From positions 62,001-126,000 of the forward strand of contig MU401462.1 of assembly GCA_022579005.1 (NCBI GenBank): a stretch of DNA of 64,000 nucleotides, in the 5' to 3' direction. Shown here piece after piece: positions 13,143 to 24,302 of the stretch; position 1 is the first letter of the stretch, and each line of letters starts with the position of its first letter. The DNA is from Poronia punctata. Lineage: Eukaryota > Ascomycota > Sordariomycetes > Xylariales > Xylariaceae. The notes under the pieces were generated by a model. It was not told the DNA's origin, ran no database searches, and saw only the letters and a program-made list of their open reading frames with translations. The position numbers and the translations under genes are program-made.

Positions 13143-15411
13143 ATGACATACGCGCAGGTTACATCATATATCAAAGAGGTCGCGACGCCGCCGCCGCCTG
13201 GTGCGCCCTACGCCATCCCCCTCCCTGGCACCGAACGCGAGGGTCGCTCGGCTATTTACCGGCATTGGCGGTTTGCCGATAAGCCTTTGCTTTCCACCCT
13301 TAATCCGAACGCGCGCACTTTTTTCGACCTCTTTGAAGAGAGCGTTAGAGAATTCCCGAATAGTAGATGCCTGGGCACGCGTCATTGGAACGCGGAGAAG
13401 AAAGCATGGGACAATAAGTATGTCTGGAAAACCTACGCTGAAGTAAACACCCGCAGCAAGAACTTTGGTTCCGGAGTCTTGGAACTCCATCGACGTATCG
13501 GTATTTCCCCTAGCAACTATGGTGTCGGCCTATGGAGCCCAAACCGCGCGGAATGGCAGATCGCAGGTAAGTGATACTCGTCATGTCTTTGATCCCAAGA
13601 CGCCTAAAGGATCTGTCAGCAATGCTAACCCATTGCAACTAGATCTCGGAATCGTTTCCCAGTCGCTTTTCTCCGTATCGCTCTACGAGACCCTTGGCCC
13701 GGACGCCTCTGAATTCATCATCAAGCACGCCGAGCTTGCCTGCGTCGTCACCTCGCTTCCGCATGTCCCGCTTCTTCTAGCTCTTGCGCCGCGGTTACCC
13801 GGCTTGAAGTTGATCGTTTGCATGGACCCGTTGGACGCTGGTGAACAGGCTGGACATTCCAAGAAGGCCATTTTGGAGGCCATCGCCAAGCAGAATGGAG
13901 TTCAGATATGGTCAATGGCGGAAGTAGAGGAACTGGGCGCCAAAATCGCACACCCTCCACGACCTCCTCGCCCCGAGGATATCATCACCATCAATTACAC
14001 CTCGGGTACGACCGGCGACCCCAAGGGCGTGGTACTCACGCACGCCAACTGCGTAGCTGGAATCGCCAGCGGCCTCGCCACTGGACAGTACACAAACAAT
14101 GACATTAATATCTCCTACCTGCCCGTGGCCCATATCTTTGGTCGGCTTATCGACCAGACCGCGCTCGCTCATGGCGCCTCGATCGGTTACTTCCACGGCG
14201 ATATGCTGGAAATTGTCGACGATCTCAAGCTCCTGAGGCCCACCGGTTTCCCCTCGGTCCCTCGTCTATTCAACCGATTTAACATGGGTATCCGTGCGCA
14301 AACGGTAGAGGCCGACGGCATCAGGGGCGCACTGTCTCGCCGGGTTATCGAGACCAAGATGGCCAACATGAAGCTTCCGCCGGGCCAAGCTCATAACAAG
14401 CACCTGATCTACGACCGCATCTGGACCCCCAAGGTTAGGGCTGCTGTGGGTATGGATAGGTGTCGCTCTATGGTCAGCGGTAGCGCGCAGCTGGACCCCG
14501 AAGTACAAAAGTTCCTCCGAGCTGCCTTTGGAAACAACTTCGCTTCGGGCTATGGTCTGACGGAGTCGTATGCCTCTACGTCTTGTCAATCCGAGGGAGA
14601 CTTCTCGATAGGCAACAATGGCGGCCCGCTCCCAAGCACGGAGATCTGTCTAGAGTCTCAGCCAGACCTAGAGTATTTCGTGACAGATCAGCCTCGGCCG
14701 CGCGGAGAGCTTCTTCTGAGGGGTAACTCCATCTTCCGGGGATACTACAAGAACGAAGCTGAGACGGCCAAGGCACTTGACCCGGATGGATGGTTCCACA
14801 CTGGTGACATTGCCGAGATCGACGAATTGGGACGCATCAAGATCATCGACCGCAAGAAGAACGTCCTCAAACTGTCACAGGGAGAGTACATATCACCCGA
14901 GCGCATCGAGAATGTGTACATGGGCAGCTCCAATCTGCTCGCCATGGCTTACGTTCATGGCGAAGGTACCCAGTCCGCTCTGGTTGGTATTTTCGGCGTA
15001 GACCCGGAGGGCTTTGCTCCTTTCGCAAGCAAGATTCTCAAGAAGACAATCGCCCCTGGAGATATCGACGCCGTAAAGGTTGCTGCCAAGGACCCTCGTG
15101 TAGTCAAGGCTGTCTTGAAGCATCTTGACGATATCGGCAGGAAGCACAAATTCAATGGCTACGAACGCGTGCGGAATTGTCTATTGGACGTTGAGCCGTT
15201 CTCGGTTGAGAACGAGTTGCTCACACCTACGTAAGTCTACATAACCTCGCCGAGATTTGCCGTACCTTTTACATATGAAGTCCCACTTGCTAACTTTAGT
15301 CACAGATTGAAACTCAAGCGCCCTCAAACCGCTAGAAAATACAGGGCAGACATCGACCGAATGTACATCGAAATCAACGAGGAGGCGGCTAAGATCAAGC
15401 CCAAGCTGTAA
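13143..15411 (+). CDS. Long-chain acyl-CoA synthetase, Faa2-type
   Basis: Three exons, 13143-13566, 13643-15230 and 15306-15411, encode 705 aa. It belongs to the AMP-forming adenylate superfamily and makes acyl-CoA from fatty acid, ATP and CoA. The P-loop-like motif YTSGTTGDPKG is near residue 260, GYGLTES near 445, DGWFHTGDI near 523, and DRKKNVLKLSQGEYISPERIE near 545. The last of these is the ACSL-type linker and gate region. There is no N-terminal membrane anchor. The last three residues are PKL, which fits a relaxed PTS1 peroxisomal signal. Together with overall similarity to yeast Faa2, this suggests activation of fatty acids for peroxisomal beta-oxidation. Intron 1 (GTAAGT...CTAG) carries CTAAC, and intron 2 (GTAAGT...ACAG) carries CTAAC. 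Family certain; chain-length preference and location inferred. Confidence 0.9.
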
Positions 15412-15709
15412 GAAAACCGTGGCTAAACCGATACAAGACACGCCGGCCTCGTCGTTCCTTTTTGTATATATTCGAAGTTATCAAGAAGCCCTTATGCTTG
15501 TTCCAATCTTTTGAAATTAATGGAGGAAATTTGTAATTATAACAGGAGAAGCCTCTCTATTGTAAATAAATAGCTAAAGCAATAATTGAGCTCTAGCTGC
15601 ATGCCTTCTTGATGATGAGAGCTTGTTATCTACAGTTGTACCTCTTCATATGACCCCCACCTATACATACAACTCGGTAAATTGTCGAGTCGGGGTCTAG
15701 GTCCGCCTA
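15412..15709. other. 3' flank of acyl-CoA synthetase gene
   Basis: AT-rich 3' UTR-like sequence running up to the left end of the MITE-like element. Nothing else seen. Confidence 0.4.
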
Positions 15710-15716
15710 TTTTTTA

Positions 15717-15780
15717 GGGGCTGTGCTAGATCTGCTGTCGGGTCTGTACTACATCTGCTGTTGTGCAGTGGCAGGCGGCT
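15717..15780 (+). repeat. Left terminal inverted repeat of the MITE-like element
   Basis: Runs from AGGGGCTGTGCT to GGCAGGCGGCT and pairs with 16169-16231. All substitutions between arms are transitions. Confidence 0.8.
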
Positions 15781-15832
15781 GCATGCACTTGCAATACAGT
15801 CCGACCGGTAAAACTCCTGGACCCCTATGTAC

Positions 15833-15927
15833 TCTTTACCTTTACCTTTAACCTTTGACCTTTGACCTTTGACCTTTGACCTTTAACTTTTGACCTTTGA
15901 CCTTTGCTCTTTGCCCTTTGCTCTTTT
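15833..15927 (+). repeat. CTTTGAC-type heptamer tandem array
   Basis: Imperfect tandem units of CTTTGAC, CTTTAAC and CTTTGCT/CTTTGCC over about 95 bp, inside the MITE-like element. Pyrimidine-rich on the plus strand. Confidence 0.85.
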
Positions 15928-15988
15928 TAAATTATATAAGGTTAATTTACAATGTGCACATCTTTGCGTTAGTACTGCAATCCTATTA

Positions 15989-16070
15989 TAGGTAATAGGT
16001 ACATAGGTACATAGGTACATAGGTAATAGGTACATACCTTAGGTAATAGGTACATAGGTAACCTAAGTAC
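15989..16070 (+). repeat. ACATAGGT / AGGTAATA tandem array
   Basis: Short tandem units AGGTACAT and AGGTAATAGGTACAT repeat over about 80 bp inside the MITE-like element. They share the TAGGTA word common in intergenic DNA elsewhere in this window. Confidence 0.8.
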
Positions 16071-16168
16071 TACAAAATGCAGCGCCGGGCGGCACAAGGC
16101 CAAGTAGGACATTAACTCTGCGCACAGTTTAGCAGAGGGATTGCTTACACTGTGTTTCAGGTGTTGCT

Positions 16169-16231
16169 AGCCGCCTGCCACTGCATAACAGCAGACGCAG
16201 TACAGACCCGACAGCAGATCCAGCATAGCCC
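16169..16231 (-). repeat. Right terminal inverted repeat of the MITE-like element
   Basis: Reverse-complement partner of 15717-15780, starting AGCCGCCTGCCACTGCA and ending CATAGCCC on the plus strand. Confidence 0.8.
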
Positions 16232-16249
16232 TTTTTTAGTAGGATTTAG

Positions 16250-17010
16250 ACAGGAGTCAAAAAGACAGCAAAGCCAGGGCGACTAGAATATGTCTTAACT
16301 ACTATAAAAGCTACATATATATTACGTTGATATTTATTAGCCAACGGGATATTTATACATGTATATTTAAAATTGGAAAAAGGGTATGCAGAAACAGCTC
16401 TAGCTCTCCGTATACGCGGCCCAGCTTGACAAATCTGACATTTCTATACGTGTATAAGGTACTGTCTAATACCTATACCAAGCTATTTGTACGTACTATA
16501 ATCATGCCAGGTTAAGCGTTACTAGGTACTTACTTACTGTACATGTATATACCTACTATATAGTGTAAGCATATTACACTGCTTAAAAGGTATATAATGT
16601 CTACGTATACTTTGCAATTTTCACAGTATAGGATGTAAGTAAGAGCAAGATATCTTTACTATTTACAATAGCTAGAACTTTTAATATAAACTAGCGTGTC
16701 TAGATTAGAAAACATATAAGAAAGAAAAAGACAAGGTAAACAAACATGCTAACTATTATAATAAAGATATAGTTTTATATTTAAAGCACATTAAAGGCTA
16801 GTATATATATATATTACTTTTAATACTTTAATTTTAATATTATAATATAGCATATTATATAAGCTAAATTTTATTAATATTAGTTAAAGTTATATACTAT
16901 AAAACCTGTTTTATGCTAAAATAGTTAGTGCATTTTAAACAATAACAAGGTAAAACACCATTATCCCCTTATTTATACCATAAGATAACATATTTACCAT
17001 GAATTGCAGT
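16250..17010. other. AT-rich tract, probable RIP-degraded sequence
   Basis: A block with few G or C bases, dense in TATA/TTAA words, that ends just before the WD40 gene. No frame longer than about 60 codons. An imperfect inverted repeat pairs ATGCTAACTATT (16746-16757) with AATAGTTAGTGCAT (16920-16933), and CAAGGTAAA occurs near both copies. It may be the remains of a second transposon, or AT-rich promoter DNA. No ends could be fixed. Confidence 0.5.
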
Positions 17011-17014
17011 CAAT

Positions 17015-20000
17015 ATGGCAGCGCATAGCGCCATAGATTTTATCGACCTCACTGCTGACTACAACAACAACAACAACACCGACGACGACGACGCTCCTGC
17101 CGGCGCCCTCGCGAATGGAAATACCTTTCTTTCACCTCGAAAACACCTAGAGCTCCGGCCACCTGCAAAGCGTCAGCGGACGGAGAGCCCACCGCGAATT
17201 GGGTCAGTGGGCGTGCCAGGCACGCCGGGCACGCCTCTAGCGGCCGAATACGACGTAACGGAAGCGCTTGGACGCTGCCTCGAGGCGCAGGTCTTCCCGC
17301 ATGTAGAGCGGGCCACTTCGGCACTGCCCGCGGACGTGTTCGACGTGGATAAAATCGGTGCTGCGGTGGTTAGGAAGATCGTAGACCGAGGCTTCGAGCA
17401 GCACTTTCGCGAAGGCGGCGGTCGATTATCGTCTACAAAGGAGTTGATCATCGCAGCTAGCATACATAGGCTTGTTACGGAGCTTGTGGCTGGGCCGGTA
17501 TGTGTTTGAAAAGTTTTCTTTGTTATTCTGGTTAAAAATGGAATGCTAACGAAGACTTTGCAGGATTATCGCCGTGCTACTCCTACATCCCCCGTCCATC
17601 CAGGCGCGCCTGCAATTATACAGTCTATAGAAGAGGAACTGCACGATGGCACGACTTCGGAAGATGAGGATGAAATTATCAAATATGAGGATGAGACCGA
17701 AAGCGAACAGCTTCTAGATTATGAGGAAGACTTTGAAGATGACCTTGAGGAAGGCTTTGAGGAGGCGCCAGAGGAGCTTGAGGAGGAGCGACGGCCTATC
17801 CCTGAGTTTGACGGGCTTCTTTATTCCCAGGACATCCCGGAAGCCCTATCGCAGCGTCCTTCCCAAGGTCCCTCCCACGCCCCTTCGCCCCAGCCGGGCG
17901 AGTTCCAAAGCTTTCCGGCTAGAGAAAAGCGGAAGAGGAAGAAGAAGAAGGAGAAGAAAAGCCAACAGCAAGTCAATCCACAACAACTGCGGACGACTGC
18001 CAGAACGTTCCAATGGAAGTCAGGACAATCGTACAACTCGGCAATTGCTACGAAATCTCAACCTCGTCACCGGCCCCACTTCCTTTCTCTTCCTTTGCCA
18101 CCATACATGCTGGCAGCACAACGGGAACAGGTGCCTCTCGTTTCTAATGCCTTGAGTATCTCGCTACCTCTTGGCGACGATGTCCCTGATGTTCAAGCGC
18201 TCCACGTGGACTTCACCTTCGCTGAGGTCCATTATCTCCAACGCATTGCTAGAAGCATCTATGGTCGGCCTTTTGTGAATGGCGAAAGGTCGATCCCTCG
18301 GGACTTGCGTAATGTCTTGAAAAAGGTACCTGAGATGCGGAATAAGCTAGTCGAACTACATCGCACACGTTATGACGGCTATGACGCGCCGCCTAGCCTC
18401 CTCACGAGGCGGTCTCCGGACGATGTCACCAATTTTCTGGACGACTTGTACCGCAAAAAGCTGAGCGAGGTGCCAGTGGCTATTTTGATCGAGCGTAATG
18501 ACCCTGTTGCCCAGAGTGAAGCAAGCCGAGCCAGCCAGGTCTCGTCACTTCTGCTCTCGAGGGAAATTGTAGGCAATAAACTCGGTTGGGCCCGTACCTA
18601 CAAGAATTTTAAGACGGCTGTCAAGAGCTACAGGGAAGACAACCTGGAACCGCGGATAGAATGGACAAATTGCGCCGGTGATATAATGACTGTCAGCTGG
18701 TTGTCTAACAACGAGTTTGTTTGTGGCACTACTACACACTCGGACTCTCACAATCAACAGTACAACAAGCCCGGTAACCTTTTGTTGGGCTCTACCGAGA
18801 CAAACAGCCTCCGGGCCTACCCGGACCACCGAGTTGTTCGGCCGCGTGTCTCTACCGGAGAAAATGCGTCGGATTCGATGGTGGCGAGTCAAGATCCATG
18901 GTTGTTCACGTCGGTCGTCTCCTCAGACTTTGATCCGTCTTGTGGCTTAGCGTTCACGTCAAGTTTTGATAATACCGTAAAGATCTGGCGACCGCAAGGT
19001 GAATCGATGGTCGCTTTGGGGACTTGGCAGCATGGAGGCCACGTGAACTTTGTTGTCACATCAAAAAACGGGACAGGCGCTGTAGCCACGGCTGCCGACG
19101 TACCCGCTGAAGCTGTGAGGGTTTATCGGCTCGATCGCTCGAATGTATCCGGAAGCCCGTACGACTCGTACTCCTGTACAAGAGTAGGCGACGAAGATTA
19201 CATCCCGTCAGACAAATGGGCTTACTACCCGGCCGCGATTCGGTGGGGGCTGGCACCCAGTGTGCAGCACCTTCTCCTGATCGGGTATTCTCCCCGAAGT
19301 CCGACAGGGCGTGACGATGATATTCCCGAAGACAAGTCAAACACTGGCGAACTCTGCCTTTGGGACACCATTACGAAGAAGCCGGTCAAAGTCAATAGCG
19401 CCAAAACTCAAAATGTATTCGAGGTGGCCTGGCATCCGTCGCATGCGAGATTTCTTGCCGCTACATCGGCTTCACATTCGCTCGAGAAGGCGGACCAGAC
19501 CAGTCGGACTCAAATCCGAATTTTTGAGCTAAATAACGACACTGGCCAGTACACGGCTATGAAAACATTAGAATGTCCCGCCATAGACATCAACGAGCTC
19601 TCTATGAAACCCAACTGCCTCAACTATGCCTATGTCGCTGCCAGCTGTACCGATGGCAGAGTTTACGTGTGGGATACGGCAGGGAGCGACCTACCTATCT
19701 GTGTTTTGGAACATGGCGGTAAGTACACAACACGCAACTACTACGCGTCAAACAACGTCCTTGCTAACACATGACATCTGTTGTAGAACCGGTAGAGGAG
19801 CTTCTAGGAGATCGAGAAGTGGAAGATGTCGGCGTCAAGTTCACAGCCTGGGCCACCACAGCCGATCGGCTTTACACTGGTTCGTCTGACGGCGTAGTCA
19901 AAGTCTGGAATATTCGCCATGGGAGATGTGTGCTCGTCAGGGACCTTATCGAAGTCGCTGCACCCATCACTTGTGGTGCCTTCTCTCCCGACTTCACCAA

Positions 20001-20739
20001 GCTGGTTATCGGAGACGGGAGCGGCCGGGTTTATCTCTTGACATTGGAAGAAGATTTTGAAGAAGAAGAGAATATGCAAGATAATAATTCTTCAGCTTTC
20101 CTGAAACTCGAAACAAGCCGTGGGCAGCAGCTCGTTCGCCGACCTCGCCCATTTTTACCACATCCCGAGCTCCCGCCTCCAGTCGATCAAAGCGAAGACA
20201 AAGACAGGCGCTCCGATGAAGATGAATCCGCGGCTCGAAGATATCTTGAAACTGCTCAACTTTTACGACACCCCGATCCTACTATTGGTGTTGTTCAAGG
20301 TCCCAGTTATTATCAAACAGGTCTTTTTCGAACAGAGGCACACATGGACGGAAATCCCAACCTGCCTCTTTTATCCCCTTTTGCCATGAAGCAACAAATA
20401 GCCTACCATGAAAGTCATCCTCAAGACCAGCGTCTGAATACATTTCCAAGGCAACAACAACAACAACAACAGGATATTATGCAGCACGATAACCAAGAAC
20501 AATTTAGTAGTGGTCCTTCGTCTCGTGAAGACGACGACGACGACGGCGGCGGCGACGGCGATGACGACGAATGCCAGTTTGACCATGCTACCTGGCAAGA
20601 GCTCATACAAGAGAGGGCTGAAATTACAGATAGGCTCATCGATTTCGAGTATGAGACTAGCATCTACGATAGCGAAGAGGAAGAGGAAGAGGAAACAGGC
20701 GACATGGTACGGTATGGTAGCGAGTCGTCTGTGTCTTAG
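17015..20739 (+). CDS. Large WD40-repeat protein with acidic tail
   Basis: Three exons, 17015-17497, 17564-19718 and 19787-20739, encode 1196 aa. Introns are GTATGT...GCAG and GTAAGT...GTAG, both with CTAAC. Residues 1-80 are low-complexity (NNNNN, DDDD, a KRQR basic patch). Residues about 180-255 are strongly acidic, then a basic KRKRKKKKEKK patch. The conserved-looking middle (about 330-470) is helical. WD40 units lie from about residue 530 to 960, with recognisable strands at FDNTVKIWRP (about 626), GELCLWDT (about 757), DGRVYVWDT (about 861), DGVVKVWNIRHG (about 915) and GSGRVYLLTLEED (about 958). The tail has poly-Gln and long Asp/Glu runs. It is probably a nuclear scaffold. The fungal CUL4-DDB1 receptor DIM-9/Raf1 has a comparable general plan, but I cannot establish that from motifs, so the function stays open. 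Confidence 0.8.
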
Positions 20740-21712
20740 GTAAGAGGTAGGTGGTGATGGTGGTGGTTGTTATCATCCTCACCGCGTTTCGAATTTGGTG
20801 GGTCGGGTTTTGTAAGAAGGGGATAGAAAGAAGGTCAGGCTTGACGATGTGTTTTTTCGGATTGTTTCTAGTCTAGTGTATATAAAAACATACTGCCTTG
20901 AGAAGGTATTAATGAGAGACAAGATCCTTGAGTAAATGCGTTGTTTATATACAACATGCTATAAATATGACCATGACCAATACAAGCTAAGTAGCTACCT
21001 GGCTTAAAGGGCAGAAAGGGGGCTTTTTAGTTCTAGTTGTAACTGTAAAAAGTCATTTCTCTGTCCCAGTAAATCAAAAACCAGGTGGTTGTTAGGGTAA
21101 AATGCAGCCGAACTCAATGTGTCTTAACGTCAGAACAAAGATACAAGTCTTTAGTATCTTGGTTCAACAGATGTCGTTGTTTATAAGAAATCAAAGATGC
21201 AACGGTTTAGCAGTGAAACTTTTTGATTTGGTATTATAGTAGAATTCAGACTCTACCATGTACGGCGAGGAAGGCTGTAATATAAACTATGGAGAAAGAA
21301 ATTTGGTTACCCCCCATGAAAAGTGGTTTCCCATTCCTGGTCAGGCATGTTCATGTTGTGTCTTTTATCAGCCCGTATGTCAGAGAGACAAAACCGTGGC
21401 AGCAGGAGACACGAGAACCGAAATATGTGGTACCCCGTTTTTTGTTTTGAGTACAGCATTTAAACAAGATGATGATGTATCAAAGAACCAAGCCGAGCCG
21501 GACCGGACCGGACCGGTAGTTTCCGCCCGGATGCACTGCCCAACGCCAGCCATGCAGAGAAGAAGGTAAAAACGGTACTGGTATTTTTTTGTGCGTGTTT
21601 GTGGTGTCGTTGAGATTGTAATGTAACGTCTTCGTGCCGATTAGAAATGTTCTGCTAAGAGTGCAGAACAATAGCATAAAACCTCGGGTTCGCCTCTTCC
21701 CTCTGTTGCGTT
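20740..21712. other. Convergent 3' flanks of WD40 gene and seb1
   Basis: About 970 bp between facing stop codons. AT-rich, with a short GGACC tandem at 21499-21517. No gene seen. Confidence 0.5.
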
Positions 21713-24302
21713 TTATCCAGTTCCGTTGTACTGATCAGGTGCTGGGAAAGCAAACCCAGGCGGGAATACCGGCATGCCGTTTTGGCCCGTTCCTATGCCG
21801 AAGGGGAACTGCACGACATCAGCCTGGCCTGGCATGGCGTCGTTGGCGGGAGCGTTGTCCTGGCGGTACTCCCGTTTGCCTCGCCAAGGGCCACCCTCGT
21901 CTTCACTGCCGCCTCTACTCGACTTCGGGCCATGCCGTCCTCCCTTATCCGTCTGCATACGTCTGCTGATTGCCTTGGAGGATACGCCCGCGCCAATCTC
22001 GATGTCGGGTTCCTCGACAACCATGCCCGACTCGATCGGTCTACCACCGCTGCCACCAAATTCAGCCGTCAACATCCATTTCCGATCGGCCTCGGTCAGT
22101 TTAGAGATGGGAATGACGCTGATGCCTGTCTGGTAGTCGCTGCAGTCGCGTGGGCCGAAACCAACGCCCCATCGGGTCTATGAATGCCTTTAGTCACAAT
22201 GCTCAAGTGTTTCAGAATGGGATTTTGCTTACCCTGAATGTACCGCTCTCCATAGCCTCTTTGGCGTGCACAGCGTCGCCTCGGGTCACCATTTTGACAA
22301 AGGCATGACGCTTATCCTTATTGACAATACAAGTTTGTACCTGGCCATGGCGACCGAATACGGAGCGAAGCTCGGACTCGGAACAGCTGTGAGAATAGGT
22401 AAGCCAATGCCACTACTGGGAAATATTCAACTGGTTCTACTTACGTCACACCTCCGACAAAGAGTGTCCTGCTCAATACTGCAACAAGGTTAATCAGCAC
22501 GGTATTCTCATGGTAGGATGCGCGGAAATACATACCCTTGATATGACCGGTAGGCAAGCTTCGATCATACTCAATCCACTTCTCACCGGGACGGGGGAAA
22601 TCCTGAGGGGTCGGACTACGACCACGACGACTCGGTGGGCTGCGCTGACGATACTCTGATCCTCGTCCACGCCGGTCACGGTCGTCATCAAAACTTCCGT
22701 AATCACGGCCGCGCTGCTCCCATTGTCGTGGAGAACGTGATCTCGACCGGTCATGATATCTTGGGGGCGATCTCACCGGGTTGAAACCACGGTCACGCGG
22801 CGCTTCTTGTCGGGCCGCGTCTTGACCCCATGCCCCACCGTACGGTTGTTGGCCTGGCTGGAAAGGAGGTCGCTGGGACATGGATGAAGGGGCGGACGCC
22901 GGCGGGGCGGCTGCACCGGCCGCGCCAGGATTTTGTATAGCTGCGATGATGGCAGGTATTTTGTCCGGAGGAATTCCTTGTTCCGACAGTAGCTTAATAA
23001 GCATAACTTGTTGCTGTACGACAGGATCGACCCCGGCAGCGGTTGGGACGGCGCTAGGGATAATGCCAGGGACACCGGCTCCCTGATGAGGCGTGGCCAT
23101 CTGAGGGATGAAAGGCTGGTGCTGTTGAGGCTGCGCAGCATACGGATATGGCAAAGCAGATGCGTTTACTGGAGCACCGACAGCGGGGTATGGAGCCGGC
23201 GTCGGAGTTGCAACAGCACCAGGGATAGCAACTGGAGTGGGGATATGGCCATGAGTCTGTGGTGGAGGTGCTGATGGCGGTACGATACCTGGTTGCGCTG
23301 GTGGTAGATTGAAAGGGCTAGTCGTGGCGGGAACTGAAGTGCTGGGGGGTGGGGCCGTATTCTGCCGGGCGATGTTTTTCAACGCCTCCATGATGGCATT
23401 AGGCGCTTCGGTACTCGCCGGCTTGGCCCCTGGGACGCCCGGTACGCCGGCGCCTGGAGGTGGACTGCCTACGGGCGTAGTCGACTCGTCTATATCAGAT
23501 GGAAGGCAAATCAGATACACATGCATACTAGCAGGAGGAATCGACGAGGCGCTCCAATCACGGCAGCTTCTAGAAAACTGGAGTAAGACGACCTACTTTG
23601 AGTGGCTGGTGCATTAAGCTTTTGCTGGAATGTCTCAAGCATGGACATGGGGAAAGTCTGGCCCCTTTCCCAGATATCAACGAGCTTCTTAATTTTCTCC
23701 TACTCACACAGGTTAGGAAAACGGATCGGCCATAATCATAGAGACTGATATGTATTGCGAGCTCCCGAGTTCGGATTCGGTAGCCGGAGGCCCAACCGTT
23801 CAAATATTCCGGTATCCGGGGGCTATCAAAATATGCGGTTGAATACTGAATAGAGCGTACCTTTTGTTCTGCGGGGGCATTCTGGATTATGTCATTCATC
23901 AGGGCCGGAAGCAGCTCTGTTACTCTATGGACGCCGGCGGCGTATGTTCCATCTTCAGCAGAGCTATTGATAGGCTGGTTATGTTGTTTCGCCTGATCAA
24001 TCCATCTGCGAGTTACGGAATCTACGACATACAGCACGCCCAGCTTGTGAGTTGCCGGTGCTTTCTTGAAGTGAGTGTAGATCTTCTGAATGAGCACCGA
24101 TTCGGACTACAGGCACCGGGTTTTTGCGTCAGCATATAATGAACCCATAACTGCGAAGGAGTCGATTAAAACCTAGTCTTACCTGAACGTTGTTCACGCA
24201 AAGGGACGTCAGCGACGTTATACGAGACCCGGAGACGCCGGGCGGCTTCAAGTTCTGCATGGCGTTCAAGCCAGCCTCTAGTTCTGCTACTGCCGATGAC
24301 AT
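21713..24302 (-). CDS. seb1: Seb1/Nrd1-type RNA-binding transcription terminator (CID + RRM)
   Basis: Seven minus-strand exons, 24302-24183, 24106-23861, 23699-23597, 23489-22536, 22478-22445, 22386-22233 and 22177-21713, encode 691 aa. Residues 1 to about 145 are a CTD-interacting domain that reads the RNA polymerase II tail (IYTHFKKAPATHKLGVLYVVDSVTRRW, then KLVDIWERGQTFP). A Pro/Ala/Gln-rich linker and an Arg/Ser/Asp-rich stretch follow. The RRM has RNP2 TLFVGGV (479-485) and RNP1 KRHAFVKM (511-518). After it comes the diagnostic TRWGVGFGPRDCSDYQTG block, which forms the extended fold of Nrd1/Seb1. The end is Gly/Arg-rich. Seb1 controls poly(A)-site choice and termination; yeast Nrd1 ends non-coding transcripts. 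RNP2 is carried by a 34-nt exon. All phases close. Confidence 0.92.

Larger units (their letters stand above)
15710..16239. mobile_element. MITE-like element with about 64-bp terminal inverted repeats
   Basis: About 64 bp at 15717-15780 is repeated in inverted orientation at 16169-16231. The arms share AGATCTGCTGTCGGGTCTGT-type core sequence and end in TGGCAGGCGGCT. They differ by five A/G transitions and one 1-nt length change. The interior has no ORF but holds a CTTTGAC-type heptamer array and an ACATAGGT/AGGTAATA array. A TA dinucleotide borders each proposed end (15708-15709 and 16240-16241). The outermost T/A-rich bases are not well matched, so exact ends are uncertain. Size, TIRs and lack of coding fit a non-autonomous DNA transposon. 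Confidence 0.7.
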
